Shown: positions 1 to 6,502 of the stretch, in pieces
Numbering within the stretch: position 1 is the first letter of the stretch
How the letters are laid out: every line of letters starts with the position of its first letter
Assembly: GCA_018658685.1 (NCBI GenBank)
Contig: JABHUT010000113.1
Span: 1 to 8,511, forward strand
Source: Alphaproteobacteria bacterium
GTDB lineage: Bacteria > Pseudomonadota > Alphaproteobacteria > MED-G09
DNA length: 8,511 nt
Direction: 5' to 3'
Notes under the pieces: generated by a model
What the model saw: the letters and a program-made list of their open reading frames with translations, nothing else
What the model was told of the DNA's origin: nothing
Databases searched by the model: none
Made by a program: the position numbers and the translations under genes

Positions 1-1226
1 ACCTACTTGAAGAAGCTGAAGAGCGAGACCACCGAAAACTTGGTAGGGAATTAGACTTATTCCATTTTCAAGAAGAAGCGGTTGGAATGGTTTTCTGGCA
101 TCCTAAAGGCTGGAGTATTTATAGAGAGCTTGAAGAGTACATTAGACGAAAAATAACTAAGGGCGGCTATCAAGAAATTAAAACCCCTCAATTAATTGAT
201 AAGAAATTATGGGAAGCATCTGGTCACTGGGATAAATATTCCGAACATATGTACACTTCTGAAGCAGATGATAGAGAATTAATGCTTAAACCAATGAATT
301 GTCCTGGGCACATCCAAGTCTTTAATCAGGGTATTAAAAGTTATAGAGACCTTCCTTTAAGAATGTCAGAATTCGGATCATGTCATCGTTACGAACCTTC
401 ATGAGCTTTACATGGTTTAATGAGGGTAAGAAATTTTGTTCAAGATGATGCCCATATTTTCTGTACTGAAGATCAAATAGAATCTGAAACTATTCTTTTT
501 TGCAATATCTTAAAGGAAGTCTATGAGGAACTCGGTTTTGATAAGGTTTCTATAAAGTTTGCTGATAGACCCGATGAAAGAGTAGGTGAAGATTCTATCT
601 GGGATAAAGCTGAGTCTGCTTTATCTAAGGCTGCAAAAGCTACAGGCCTACCTTTTGACGAGAATAAGGGTGATGGAGCTTTTTATGGACCAAAGCTTGA
701 TTTTTATTTACATGATGCAATTGGAAGAGTTTGGCAATGTGGTACTTTGCAAGTAGACTTTAATTTACCCAATAGACTTGATGCATCGTATATTGGAGAA
801 GATAATAATAAGCATGTTCCTGTAATGCTTCACAGAGCCATTCTTGGAAGCCTTGAGAGATTTTTGGGTATTCTTATTGAGAATTACGAAGGAAAATTTC
901 CCCTTTGGCTTTCACCTGTGCAAGTAGCTATAGCGACTATAACTTCAAATTCAGATGAATCTGCAAATACACTTTTAGAGAAACTTAGATCAAACGGATT
1001 AAGATCAATAATTGATTTAAGAAATGAAAAAATTAACTATAAAATTAGAGAACATTCAATTAACAAGGTGCCTTACATACTTGTTTTGGGTGATAGAGAG
1101 GTTGAAGAAAATACTGTAACAATTAGGCGCCTGGGATCTAAGGAGCAAAAAACACTTAATGTTAATGATTGCATTGATCTTATTAAGAATGAGGCATTGC
1201 CTCCAGATCTTTTGAAGACTAATTAG
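1..1226 (+). CDS. thrS: Threonyl-tRNA synthetase, 5'-partial, interrupted by one in-frame TGA
   Basis: This is the class II cytosolic synthetase that charges tRNA-Thr with threonine. The 5' end lies outside the window. The frame is open from base 3 and begins in the linker to the catalytic core ('ELDLFHFQEEA', 'FWHPKGW'). All three zinc ligands known from the E. coli enzyme are visible: Cys in 'MNCPGH' (codon 300-302), His in 'DDAHIF' (453-455) and His in 'HRAILGSLERF' (831-833), the last within motif 3. Motif 2 reads 'CHRYEPS-stop-ALHGLMRVR': the invariant arginine is at 387-389, but the following conserved glycine codon is TGA at 402-404. From about 900 onward is the C-terminal anticodon-binding domain ('LSPVQVAI'). 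The gene ends in TAG and overlaps the 3' end of the convergent CoA transferase by 8 bases. Apart from the TGA there is no decay, frameshift or lost motif. Identification is certain; functional status of this allele is not. Confidence 0.95.
402..404 (+). other. In-frame TGA at the motif 2 glycine of thrS
   Basis: TGA sits between codons for Ser (TCA, 399-401) and Ala (GCT, 405-407), in the same frame as the upstream and downstream thrS sequence. Family members have a conserved glycine here ('EPSGALHG' pattern), so a single G-to-T change from GGA would create it. As written, standard translation yields an N-terminal fragment lacking motif 3 and the anticodon-binding domain. Restart at the ATG at 420-422 would give a 268-residue piece lacking the first zinc ligand and the motif 2 arginine; I see no good ribosome binding site before that ATG. 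Sequencing error, recent nonsense mutation and readthrough cannot be told apart from this sequence alone. Confidence 0.9.
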
Positions 1227-2436
1227 AAGGCTTACCAACAATACCTTCATCAATAAGAGATTGAATTTCAGTATCCTTTATTCCTAAATCCTTGAGGACA
1301 GAAAAATTATCCTGGCCCAATTTTGGCGCAGGTCCTTTTGGGCCGTCACTCGAGTCATGAAACTTAACCGGCGAAGATACTGTAGTATAATTTTCTTCAC
1401 ACTCTTGATCTTCAACTTCAGAAAATGCACCTGATGCTATTGCTTGTGGGTCTATTGAGACTTCTTTAAGGTTTTGTACAGGGGACCAAACTAAATCCTG
1501 AGCATCTAATTTCTCTTCCCATTCTTTCATTGTGAACTGACTAAAAGCTTTATCCATTTCATTAACAAATTCATTTGCATTCTCTCTTCTTCCTTGGTTT
1601 GTGTTGAATTTATCATTTTCTAGCCATTCTTCTTTTCCAATAGCCCTAACAACTTTAGGTAAATCATAATCTCCACCAGCCCTCGGACTAAGACATATCC
1701 ATCTATCATCTTTAGTTTTAAAAAAATTAAATAGAGGGTTTATTTGCTCTTCTCTCTTCTTTGTAGAGGGAACTCTTCCGAATTTTAATTGAAGGGCCAT
1801 ATCGGAGCTGATGGAGTATATACCAGTTCTTACAAGTGACGTTTCAACTAATTTTCCATTACCCGTTCTATCTCTTTCATAGAGCGCTGCCAGAATTCCA
1901 CTTACTGTTGATATTGCGGTTATATGATCTCCTGAGGCAGTTCTTATTGGAAGAGGTTCCTCTCCTTTTCTTTGAGTTAAATGGGCCATCCCTGATCTTG
2001 ACCAGTAAGCAGCAATATCAAAGCCAGGTTTATTTTTATCATCTCCATCAAGCCCGTATCCTGTCAAAGAACAATAAACCAATTTTGGATTAATTTTTGA
2101 AAGACTCTCATAATCAAGTTTTGCACTCTCTAGTGATTGAGGTCTTACATTTGTTAGAAAAACATCTGCATTTTTAATCATTTCTCTAACAATCTCTGCA
2201 CCTTTTTCATCACTAGTATTGATTGTGACTCCTTTCTTTCCTCTATTATCAAGTGTGAATATTGGGTTACCTTCAATAGGGATATTTGATTTCATTCCCT
2301 CGAAAAACCTTCTCATCGGACAGCCGTTCAAGGGTTCAACTTTTGTTACATCTGCGCCCCAATCTCTTAGCATTGCACCAGCTGCAGGCGCAGCAACATA
2401 AGTTGCCATTTCAATAACTTTAAGTCCTTCTAGCAT
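1219..2436 (-). CDS. CaiB/BaiF family (class III) CoA transferase
   Basis: This enzyme family moves coenzyme A between carboxylic acids through an aspartyl-CoA thioester, in the cytoplasm. The N-terminus 'LEGLKVIEMATYVAAPAAG' followed by 'LRDWGADVTKVEP' is the family's nucleotide-fold opening. 'DNRGKKGVTIN', 'NVRPQSLE' and 'SLTGYG' follow in the usual order. The expected catalytic aspartate, equivalent to Asp169 of formyl-CoA transferase, is in 'ASGDHITA' (residue 170 counted from this start). I chose the ATG at 2436 (405 residues) over an in-frame ATG four codons upstream (2448): AGGA lies 5 bases before the inner ATG, whereas nothing like a ribosome binding site precedes the outer one. Length is normal for the family. 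It stands alone on its strand, convergent with and overlapping thrS by 8 bases, so no operon partner indicates the acid substrate. Which acid it handles (formyl, succinyl, carnitine-like, other) cannot be assigned. Confidence 0.93.
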   Translation of the reverse strand: MLEGLKVIEMATYVAAPAAGAMLRDWGADVTKVEPLNGCPMRRFFEGMKSNIPIEGNPIFTLDNRGKKGVTINTSDEKGAEIVREMIKNADVFLTNVRPQSLESAKLDYESLSKINPKLVYCSLTGYGLDGDDKNKPGFDIAAYWSRSGMAHLTQRKGEEPLPIRTASGDHITAISTVSGILAALYERDRTGNGKLVETSLVRTGIYSISSDMALQLKFGRVPSTKKREEQINPLFNFFKTKDDRWICLSPRAGGDYDLPKVVRAIGKEEWLENDKFNTNQGRRENANEFVNEMDKAFSQFTMKEWEEKLDAQDLVWSPVQNLKEVSIDPQAIASGAFSEVEDQECEENYTTVSSPVKFHDSSDGPKGPAPKLGQDNFSVLKDLGIKDTEIQSLIDEGIVGKPSN

Positions 2437-2441
2437 TACTT

Positions 2442-2445
2442 TCCT
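2442..2445 (-). promoter_or_regulatory. Ribosome binding site that sets the CoA transferase start
   Basis: On the minus strand the sequence reads ATGAGGAAAGTAATG. AGGA is 5 bases from the inner ATG (2436-2434), while the outer ATG (2448-2446) is itself part of the purine-rich stretch and has only AT-rich sequence in front. This favours the inner start. Confidence 0.6.
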
Positions 2446-2506
2446 CATTAGAAATTATTTATGATAATAAATTTTGATTAATACTTTTATGGTATAGCAT
2501 TACTAC

Positions 2507-3331
2507 ATGAACAACAGTAATGACAATAAATTAATTCCAGCTTCAACAGTTTTGATAATTCGAAATTGTTCATCAGGTATCGAAGTTTTTATGGTAGTTC
2601 GACATCATCAGATTGACTTTGCTTCTGGTGCATTGGTTTTTCCTGGAGGTAAGGTTGACAAAGATGATTATGATGAAAATTTAGTTAATTATATATCTAA
2701 AACTGATGATAATAAAAAAATTCTTCCTTTTAAAATTGCCGCAATTAGAGAGAGTTTCGAAGAGGCAAATGTTTTGTTTGCCAATGAAAAAGATAAAAAA
2801 GAAAATATTAATTCAAAAAGGTTACTAGAGTTTAATAACTGGCGAGAGAAATTTAATAATAAAAGTGGATCAATGTACGAATTTGCTAAAGATAAGAATA
2901 TCACTTTTTCAACAGAAAATTTAATACCTTTTGCTCATTGGGTAACACCTGAAATGATGCCAAAAAGGTTTGATACCAGATTTTATATTGCAAAAGCTCC
3001 TGAGGGTCATGAGGGTGCACATGACGGAACCGAGTCAGTTGATTCTGTATGGATAAATCCAAAGGATGCACTAGATGATTGCTATGAAAGAAAAAGAAAT
3101 ATTATTTTCCCGACAAGATTGAATTTAGAAAAACTTTGTCGGTCTAAAACAGTTGATGAGGCTATTACTAATGCTAAACGGGATGCAATTGTTACTGTTA
3201 CACCAGTAATTAAGAAAGATAAAAATGGTACATTTCTAACAATACCAAAAGATGCTGGCTATGGTGATATTAGAGAGCCACTTAATGAAATTACAACACC
3301 TGGTGCTAATGTTTTGCCATCAAATAAATAA
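2507..3331 (+). CDS. NUDT19-like Nudix hydrolase
   Basis: Nudix proteins hydrolyse nucleoside diphosphates linked to another moiety, using Mg2+ held by the Nudix box. Here the box is split, as in the NUDT19 subfamily: 'FPGGKVD' (about residues 45-51), an insertion of some 25 residues, then 'AAIRESFEEANVLF' (78-91) with the metal-binding REx2EE core at 81-86. A second conserved block, 'HWVTPEMMPKRFDTRFYIA' (about 145-163), is also typical of that subfamily. Eukaryotic NUDT19 acts on CoA and acyl-CoA; whether this protein does is inference by family. A Lys/Asn-rich stretch (about 94-120) lies between the two blocks. No signal peptide or membrane segment is seen. The ATG at 2507 has no recognisable ribosome binding site, so the start is less sure than the family. 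It is divergent from the CoA transferase and convergent with nadK (6 bases between stops). Confidence 0.9.
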   Translation: MNNSNDNKLIPASTVLIIRNCSSGIEVFMVVRHHQIDFASGALVFPGGKVDKDDYDENLVNYISKTDDNKKILPFKIAAIRESFEEANVLFANEKDKKENINSKRLLEFNNWREKFNNKSGSMYEFAKDKNITFSTENLIPFAHWVTPEMMPKRFDTRFYIAKAPEGHEGAHDGTESVDSVWINPKDALDDCYERKRNIIFPTRLNLEKLCRSKTVDEAITNAKRDAIVTVTPVIKKDKNGTFLTIPKDAGYGDIREPLNEITTPGANVLPSNK

Positions 3332-3337
3332 AAACAC

Positions 3338-4102
3338 TTAGTATATAAATTGCTCATTAATTATTCTTTCTTCAAGATTTGTTTTAGGATCAAAGAGCAT
3401 TTTTAATTCTACATTTTTATTTTCAGAAATTTCAACATATTCAATATCTCTAAATTCAGAATTATCTGCAACAGCGCTAACAGGCCTTTTATTTTTTTCT
3501 AGAATTACAATTTTTACCTTAACATTTCTTGGAAGAAGGGCGCCTTTCCATCTCCTTGGTCTGAATGCAGAAATTGGCGTCAAGGCCAATAAGTTTGATG
3601 TAAGAGGAAGAATAGGTCCATGAGCCGATAAATTATATGCAGTGCTTCCGGCTGGAGTTGACAGAAGCAATCCATCGCAAACTAATTCATCAAGTCTCTC
3701 TTTGCCATCAATAAAAATCTTTAACTTTGCCGCTTGATAGGTCTCTCTTAAAAGTGAAACTTCATTAATTGCTTGTGCCTTATAGCTCTTTTTTTTACTT
3801 TTAACATTCATTGTTAGGGGGTGAAGGTTAGCTGAAATAGATTTTTCAATTCTTTTCAATAAATTTTTTTCATTATAAGTGTTCATTAAAAAACCTATTG
3901 AACCCTTGTTCATCCCATAAATAGGAAGATCTCTATCAATATTATCATGAAGAGTTTGAAGCATTAAACCATCTCCGCCTAAAGCAACAATGGTATTTGC
4001 TCTATTTATTGGGTAGTTTTTATATAATTTTGCCAGATCCTTTTTTGCTTTTTTTGCATCAGCATTATTACTTGCTACTATATGTATCTTTATGTCGCTC
4101 AT
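3338..4102 (-). CDS. nadK: NAD kinase, short alphaproteobacterial type
   Basis: NAD kinase phosphorylates NAD to NADP using ATP (or polyphosphate in some members) and is the only route to NADP in most bacteria. The 254-residue protein has the diagnostic GGDG motif at residues 42-45, 'NKGSIGFL' (65-72), the 'NE' pair (113-114) and the conserved block 'STPAGSTAYNLSAHGP' (148-163 region). It also has 'ISAFRPRRWKGALLP' (about 177-191), a version common in alphaproteobacterial enzymes. It is shorter than the roughly 290-residue gammaproteobacterial form, as expected for this class. The ATG at 4102 is preceded by a weak AAAGAGA ribosome binding site about 5 bases upstream. It is convergent with the Nudix gene and divergent from glpK across a 75-base spacer, so it is probably transcribed alone from within that spacer. 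Confidence 0.96.
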   Translation of the reverse strand: MSDIKIHIVASNNADAKKAKKDLAKLYKNYPINRANTIVALGGDGLMLQTLHDNIDRDLPIYGMNKGSIGFLMNTYNEKNLLKRIEKSISANLHPLTMNVKSKKKSYKAQAINEVSLLRETYQAAKLKIFIDGKERLDELVCDGLLLSTPAGSTAYNLSAHGPILPLTSNLLALTPISAFRPRRWKGALLPRNVKVKIVILEKNKRPVSAVADNSEFRDIEYVEISENKNVELKMLFDPKTNLEERIINEQFIY

Positions 4103-4128
4103 AAAATCTCTTTAAGAATATTAAATAT

Positions 4129-4158
4129 TTGTTAAGTTATTTTACTATGAATAATAAT
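4129..4158 (+). promoter_or_regulatory. Candidate promoter for glpK
   Basis: TTGTTA (4129-4134) and AATAAT (4153-4158) are separated by 18 bases in the 75-base spacer between the divergent nadK and glpK. Each is one or two mismatches from the sigma-70 consensus and the distance to the glpK start is suitable. In such AT-rich DNA similar matches occur by chance, so support is weak. Confidence 0.3.
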
Positions 4159-4194
4159 ATTTATCTACGGGGGTTTTTTGTTTCTTACTATTGA
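4147..4194 (+). other. Short ATG reading frame overlapping the glpK start
   Basis: A 15-codon frame (MNNNIYLRGFFVSYY, stop TGA) begins at the only ATG in the glpK leader and ends 17 bases inside glpK, in another frame. It crosses a run of five G and six T. Removing one base in that run would join it in frame to glpK, giving a longer N-terminus. It could be a leader frame, the trace of an assembly indel, or nothing; it has no clear ribosome binding site of its own. Confidence 0.2.
4169..4173 (+). promoter_or_regulatory. G-rich ribosome binding site deciding the TTG start of glpK
   Basis: GGGGG lies 4 bases before TTG at 4178. No in-frame ATG or GTG occurs between the upstream in-frame stop (TGA, 4148-4150) and the conserved 'TIDQGTT' sequence, so TTG is the only conventional start available in this frame. 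Confidence 0.5.
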
Positions 4195-5659
4195 CCAAGG
4201 GACGACTTCAAGTCGCGCACTTTTATTTGATGAAAAAGGGCAGGTAATTGACCTTTTTCAAAAAGATTTTAAACAGATTTATCCTAATGAGGGATGGGTT
4301 GAGCATAACCCTTTAGAAATTTTATCATCAACAATTCTTTGTTGTGAATCTATTATTAGTAAAAACTCAGGTATAGAAATTAAATCTATTGGTATTACCA
4401 ACCAAAGAGAAACAATTTTAGCTTGGGATAAAAAGACTGGAAAACCATTTTATAATGCAATTGTTTGGCAAGATAGAAGAACATCAGAATTTTGCTCTAA
4501 TTTAAAAAAAGAAGGATTAGAAAGGGAAATAAATAAAAAAACAGGGTTGCTATTAGATCCATATTTTTCTTCATCAAAAATATCATGGCTTCTAGAAAAT
4601 GTTAATGGTTTGAGGAATTTAGCAAATAAAGGCGATGTATGCTTTGGGACTGTAGATAGTTGGTTAATATGGAACCTTACTAATGGGGACACATTTGCGA
4701 CCGATTATACTAATGCCTCACGTACAAGCTTATTTAATATTCAAACATTAAAATGGGATGATGAGCTTCTTAGTATTTTTGATATTCCTCTTCAGTCTCT
4801 TCCCGAGGTAAGGAATTCTAATGATTATTTTGGAGAAACTAAGCTATTGAGTAAAAAATTAAAAATAACAGGTGTTATTGGAGATCAGCAATCATCGGCA
4901 TTTGGACAATCTTGTTATCAATCAGGAGATGTAAAATCTACATATGGTACTGGATGCTTTTTGCTTGCTAATACAGGTAAAGAAATTATCTACTCCAAAA
5001 AAAAATTATTAACAACTATCTCTTATAAGATTAATGATGACTTATCTTATGCTCTAGAGGGCTCTATATTTATGGCTGGTGGTATTATGAATTGGCTAAA
5101 ATTAAATTTAGGTATTCTAGATAATGTTTCTGATAGTTCAAAAATTGCCTCTTCTGTTGACCCAAGTTCTAAAGTTGTCTTGGTGCCAGCATTTAGTGGT
5201 TTAGGAGCCCCTCATTGGTCTGCGGAAGCAAGAGGTTCTTTGTTTGGAATGACACAAGATACAGGAGTGCCTGATCTAATTCACGCTTCCCTTCAATCTA
5301 TTTCGCTTCAAACTTATGATTTAATGGGGGCAATAAAGGATGATTTTTCTGATAATAATTTAAACTTATTAAATACCTTAAAAATAGATGGAGGAATGAT
5401 TGAAAATGATTGGTTTATTCAAAATTTATCTAATATTTGTGATTATGAAATTCAAAAATCATTTACAAAAGAGTCAACAGCTCTCGGTGCTGCAATGGTT
5501 TCTGGTCTTGGTGTGGGATTTTATTCTGGACTAGAAGACTTTAAAGCATTTTATTCAAATAATGAGAAAATAACTCCAAAGATGAAATTAGAGTTAAGAG
5601 AGAAAATTATCAATAATTGGTCTAAGGCCCTCAAGCTTTCGATTGAGATGGCAAAGTAA
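4178..5659 (+). CDS. glpK: Glycerol kinase
   Basis: Cytoplasmic FGGY-family kinase that converts glycerol and ATP to sn-glycerol 3-phosphate, the entry step of glycerol use and a supply for phospholipid synthesis. The N-terminal ATP-binding segment 'DQGTTSSRALLFD' starts at residue 6. The glycerol-binding pair is in 'NQRE' (Arg77, Glu78), the equivalent tyrosine is at about 129 ('DPYFS'), the catalytic aspartate is Asp236 in 'GDQQ', and 'GTGCFLL' (about 257-263) carries the phenylalanine that packs on glycerol. 'GLGAPHW' and 'DGGMIENDW' follow as expected. Length is 493 against about 500 for the family. The start is TTG with GGGGG four bases upstream; the N-terminus is a few residues shorter than E. 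coli GlpK, see the overlapping short frame at 4147. No glycerol facilitator, dehydrogenase or repressor gene lies in the window, so it appears detached from a classic glp operon. The next gene follows 75 bases later. Confidence 0.96.
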   Translation: MFLTIDQGTTSSRALLFDEKGQVIDLFQKDFKQIYPNEGWVEHNPLEILSSTILCCESIISKNSGIEIKSIGITNQRETILAWDKKTGKPFYNAIVWQDRRTSEFCSNLKKEGLEREINKKTGLLLDPYFSSSKISWLLENVNGLRNLANKGDVCFGTVDSWLIWNLTNGDTFATDYTNASRTSLFNIQTLKWDDELLSIFDIPLQSLPEVRNSNDYFGETKLLSKKLKITGVIGDQQSSAFGQSCYQSGDVKSTYGTGCFLLANTGKEIIYSKKKLLTTISYKINDDLSYALEGSIFMAGGIMNWLKLNLGILDNVSDSSKIASSVDPSSKVVLVPAFSGLGAPHWSAEARGSLFGMTQDTGVPDLIHASLQSISLQTYDLMGAIKDDFSDNNLNLLNTLKIDGGMIENDWFIQNLSNICDYEIQKSFTKESTALGAAMVSGLGVGFYSGLEDFKAFYSNNEKITPKMKLELREKIINNWSKALKLSIEMAK

Positions 5660-5684
5660 AATTAATTAATTTATAAAATTCATA

Positions 5685-5711
5685 TTAAACATTTTATGAT
5701 TTATATATAAT
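5685..5711 (+). promoter_or_regulatory. Candidate promoter for the aldolase/molybdoenzyme operon
   Basis: A perfect TATAAT at 5706-5711 lies in the 75-base gap after glpK, with a poor -35 candidate TTAAAC (5685-5690) 15 bases upstream. Transcription would start about 5718, just ahead of the ribosome binding site at 5726. The surrounding DNA is so AT-rich that a chance match is possible. Confidence 0.35.
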
Positions 5712-5725
5712 ATCTTAACATTAGT

Positions 5726-5729
5726 GGGG
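5726..5729 (+). promoter_or_regulatory. Ribosome binding site deciding the TTG start at 5735
   Basis: GGGG (within GTGGGG) sits 5 bases before TTG at 5735. The next in-frame methionine is residue 131, after the conserved metal-binding histidines, so the TTG is the plausible start. Confidence 0.5.
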
Positions 5730-5734
5730 TTAAA

Positions 5735-6487
5735 TTGACTAAAAATATCAAAGAAATTGTCTCTGAAGAAGAATGGAATACAAGAGTTGATCTTGCGGCT
5801 TTATATCGATTGGTTGCTTTATATGGTTGGGATGACCTTGTTTTTACTCATATTTCAGCAAGAGTTCCGGGTGAAGAAAATTTTCTTCTAAATCCATATG
5901 GATTACTTTTTGAAGAAATAAAAGCCTCAGATTTAGTTAAAATTGATCTTGAAGGAAATATTGTTTCTGAAACAGAGCATTTTGTAAATGCTGCTGGATT
6001 TACAATTCATTCTGCAGTTCATGGCTCTGGTCATCATAATAATGCAGTTATCCACACACATTCAAATGATGGAGTTGCAGTTTCAGCTCAAGAACATGGT
6101 CTTTTGCCCATATCACAAACGGCTATGGTTATTCGTGATGAGTGCTCTTATCATGATTATGAGGGGATAGCTCTGAATCATGATGAAAGGGAGAGACTTG
6201 TAGGCGATTTGGGTGAAAAACATTGTATGATTTTAAGGAATCATGGACTGTTAACTACAGGAGCAAACTGTTCAGATGCTTGGCTTAGGTTATTTTTTCT
6301 AGAAAGAGCTTGCACTATTCAAATAAAGGCTTTGTCAGGTGGGTCTAAATTAAATATGGTTCCTGATGATGTTATAGAGCTCGTTACTGATCAAGGCCAA
6401 ATGGCCTCTGAACAAGGAATAGGCAATCTTGCATGGCCTGCTTTAATGAGAAAGCTTGATAAGATAGATAATAGTTTTAGAGAATAA
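5735..6487 (+). CDS. Class II aldolase/adducin family protein
   Basis: The family includes zinc-dependent aldolases and epimerases for sugar phosphates (fuculose-1-phosphate aldolase, ribulose-5-phosphate epimerase) and the non-catalytic head domain of adducin. The 250-residue protein shows 'FTHISARVPG' (about 37-46), 'NPYGLLFEEI', the zinc-binding pair His107 and His109 in 'IHTHS', and the third ligand His170 in 'RNHGLLT'. At the position of the catalytic glutamate of fuculose aldolase (Glu73), this protein has Gly88 in 'NAAGFTIH', a pattern shared with the adducin-like branch. Classical aldol cleavage is therefore doubtful although the metal site looks intact. The start is TTG at 5735 with GGGG five bases upstream. 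It ends 15 bases before the molybdoenzyme large subunit, so the two are probably co-transcribed. A role in the same catabolic step is inferred from position only; the substrate is unknown. Confidence 0.9.
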   Translation: MTKNIKEIVSEEEWNTRVDLAALYRLVALYGWDDLVFTHISARVPGEENFLLNPYGLLFEEIKASDLVKIDLEGNIVSETEHFVNAAGFTIHSAVHGSGHHNNAVIHTHSNDGVAVSAQEHGLLPISQTAMVIRDECSYHDYEGIALNHDERERLVGDLGEKHCMILRNHGLLTTGANCSDAWLRLFFLERACTIQIKALSGGSKLNMVPDDVIELVTDQGQMASEQGIGNLAWPALMRKLDKIDNSFRE

Positions 6488-6491
6488 ATTT

Positions 6492-6496
6492 AGGAG
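6492..6496 (+). promoter_or_regulatory. Strong ribosome binding site for the molybdoenzyme subunit
   Basis: AGGAG lies 6 bases ahead of ATG at 6503, within the 15-base gap after the aldolase-family stop codon. It is the clearest Shine-Dalgarno sequence in the window and fixes the start. Confidence 0.75.
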
Positions 6497-6502
6497 ATTT
6501 TT

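Noticed and set aside
402..445. TGA in thrS as a selenocysteine codon
   Set aside because: The family has glycine here, not cysteine, it is not a redox site, and I see no convincing hairpin in the 40 bases after the TGA that could serve as a bacterial SECIS element.
420..1226. Separate downstream gene starting at ATG 420 (a split synthetase)
   Set aside because: The ATG is simply the methionine of the conserved 'HGLMRVR' block, no good ribosome binding site precedes it, and the split would cut the catalytic domain in the middle of motif 2.
1836..2401. Plus-strand open frames opposite the CoA transferase (1836-2093 and 2219-2401)
   Set aside because: They are complements of a well-conserved coding region, have low-complexity hydrophobic translations and no ribosome binding site or family resemblance.
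2449..2506. Promoter for the Nudix gene (TTGATT at 2474-2479)
   Set aside because: No -10 match sits at a proper distance from TTGATT; the divergent spacer must hold promoters, but I cannot place one with confidence.
4450..4692. Minus-strand open frame inside glpK
   Set aside because: It lies wholly opposite conserved glycerol kinase motifs and has no independent support.
5660..5734. Transcription terminator after glpK
   Set aside because: The AT-only inverted repeat attaattaat is too weak to form a stable hairpin and no GC-rich stem with a T run is present.
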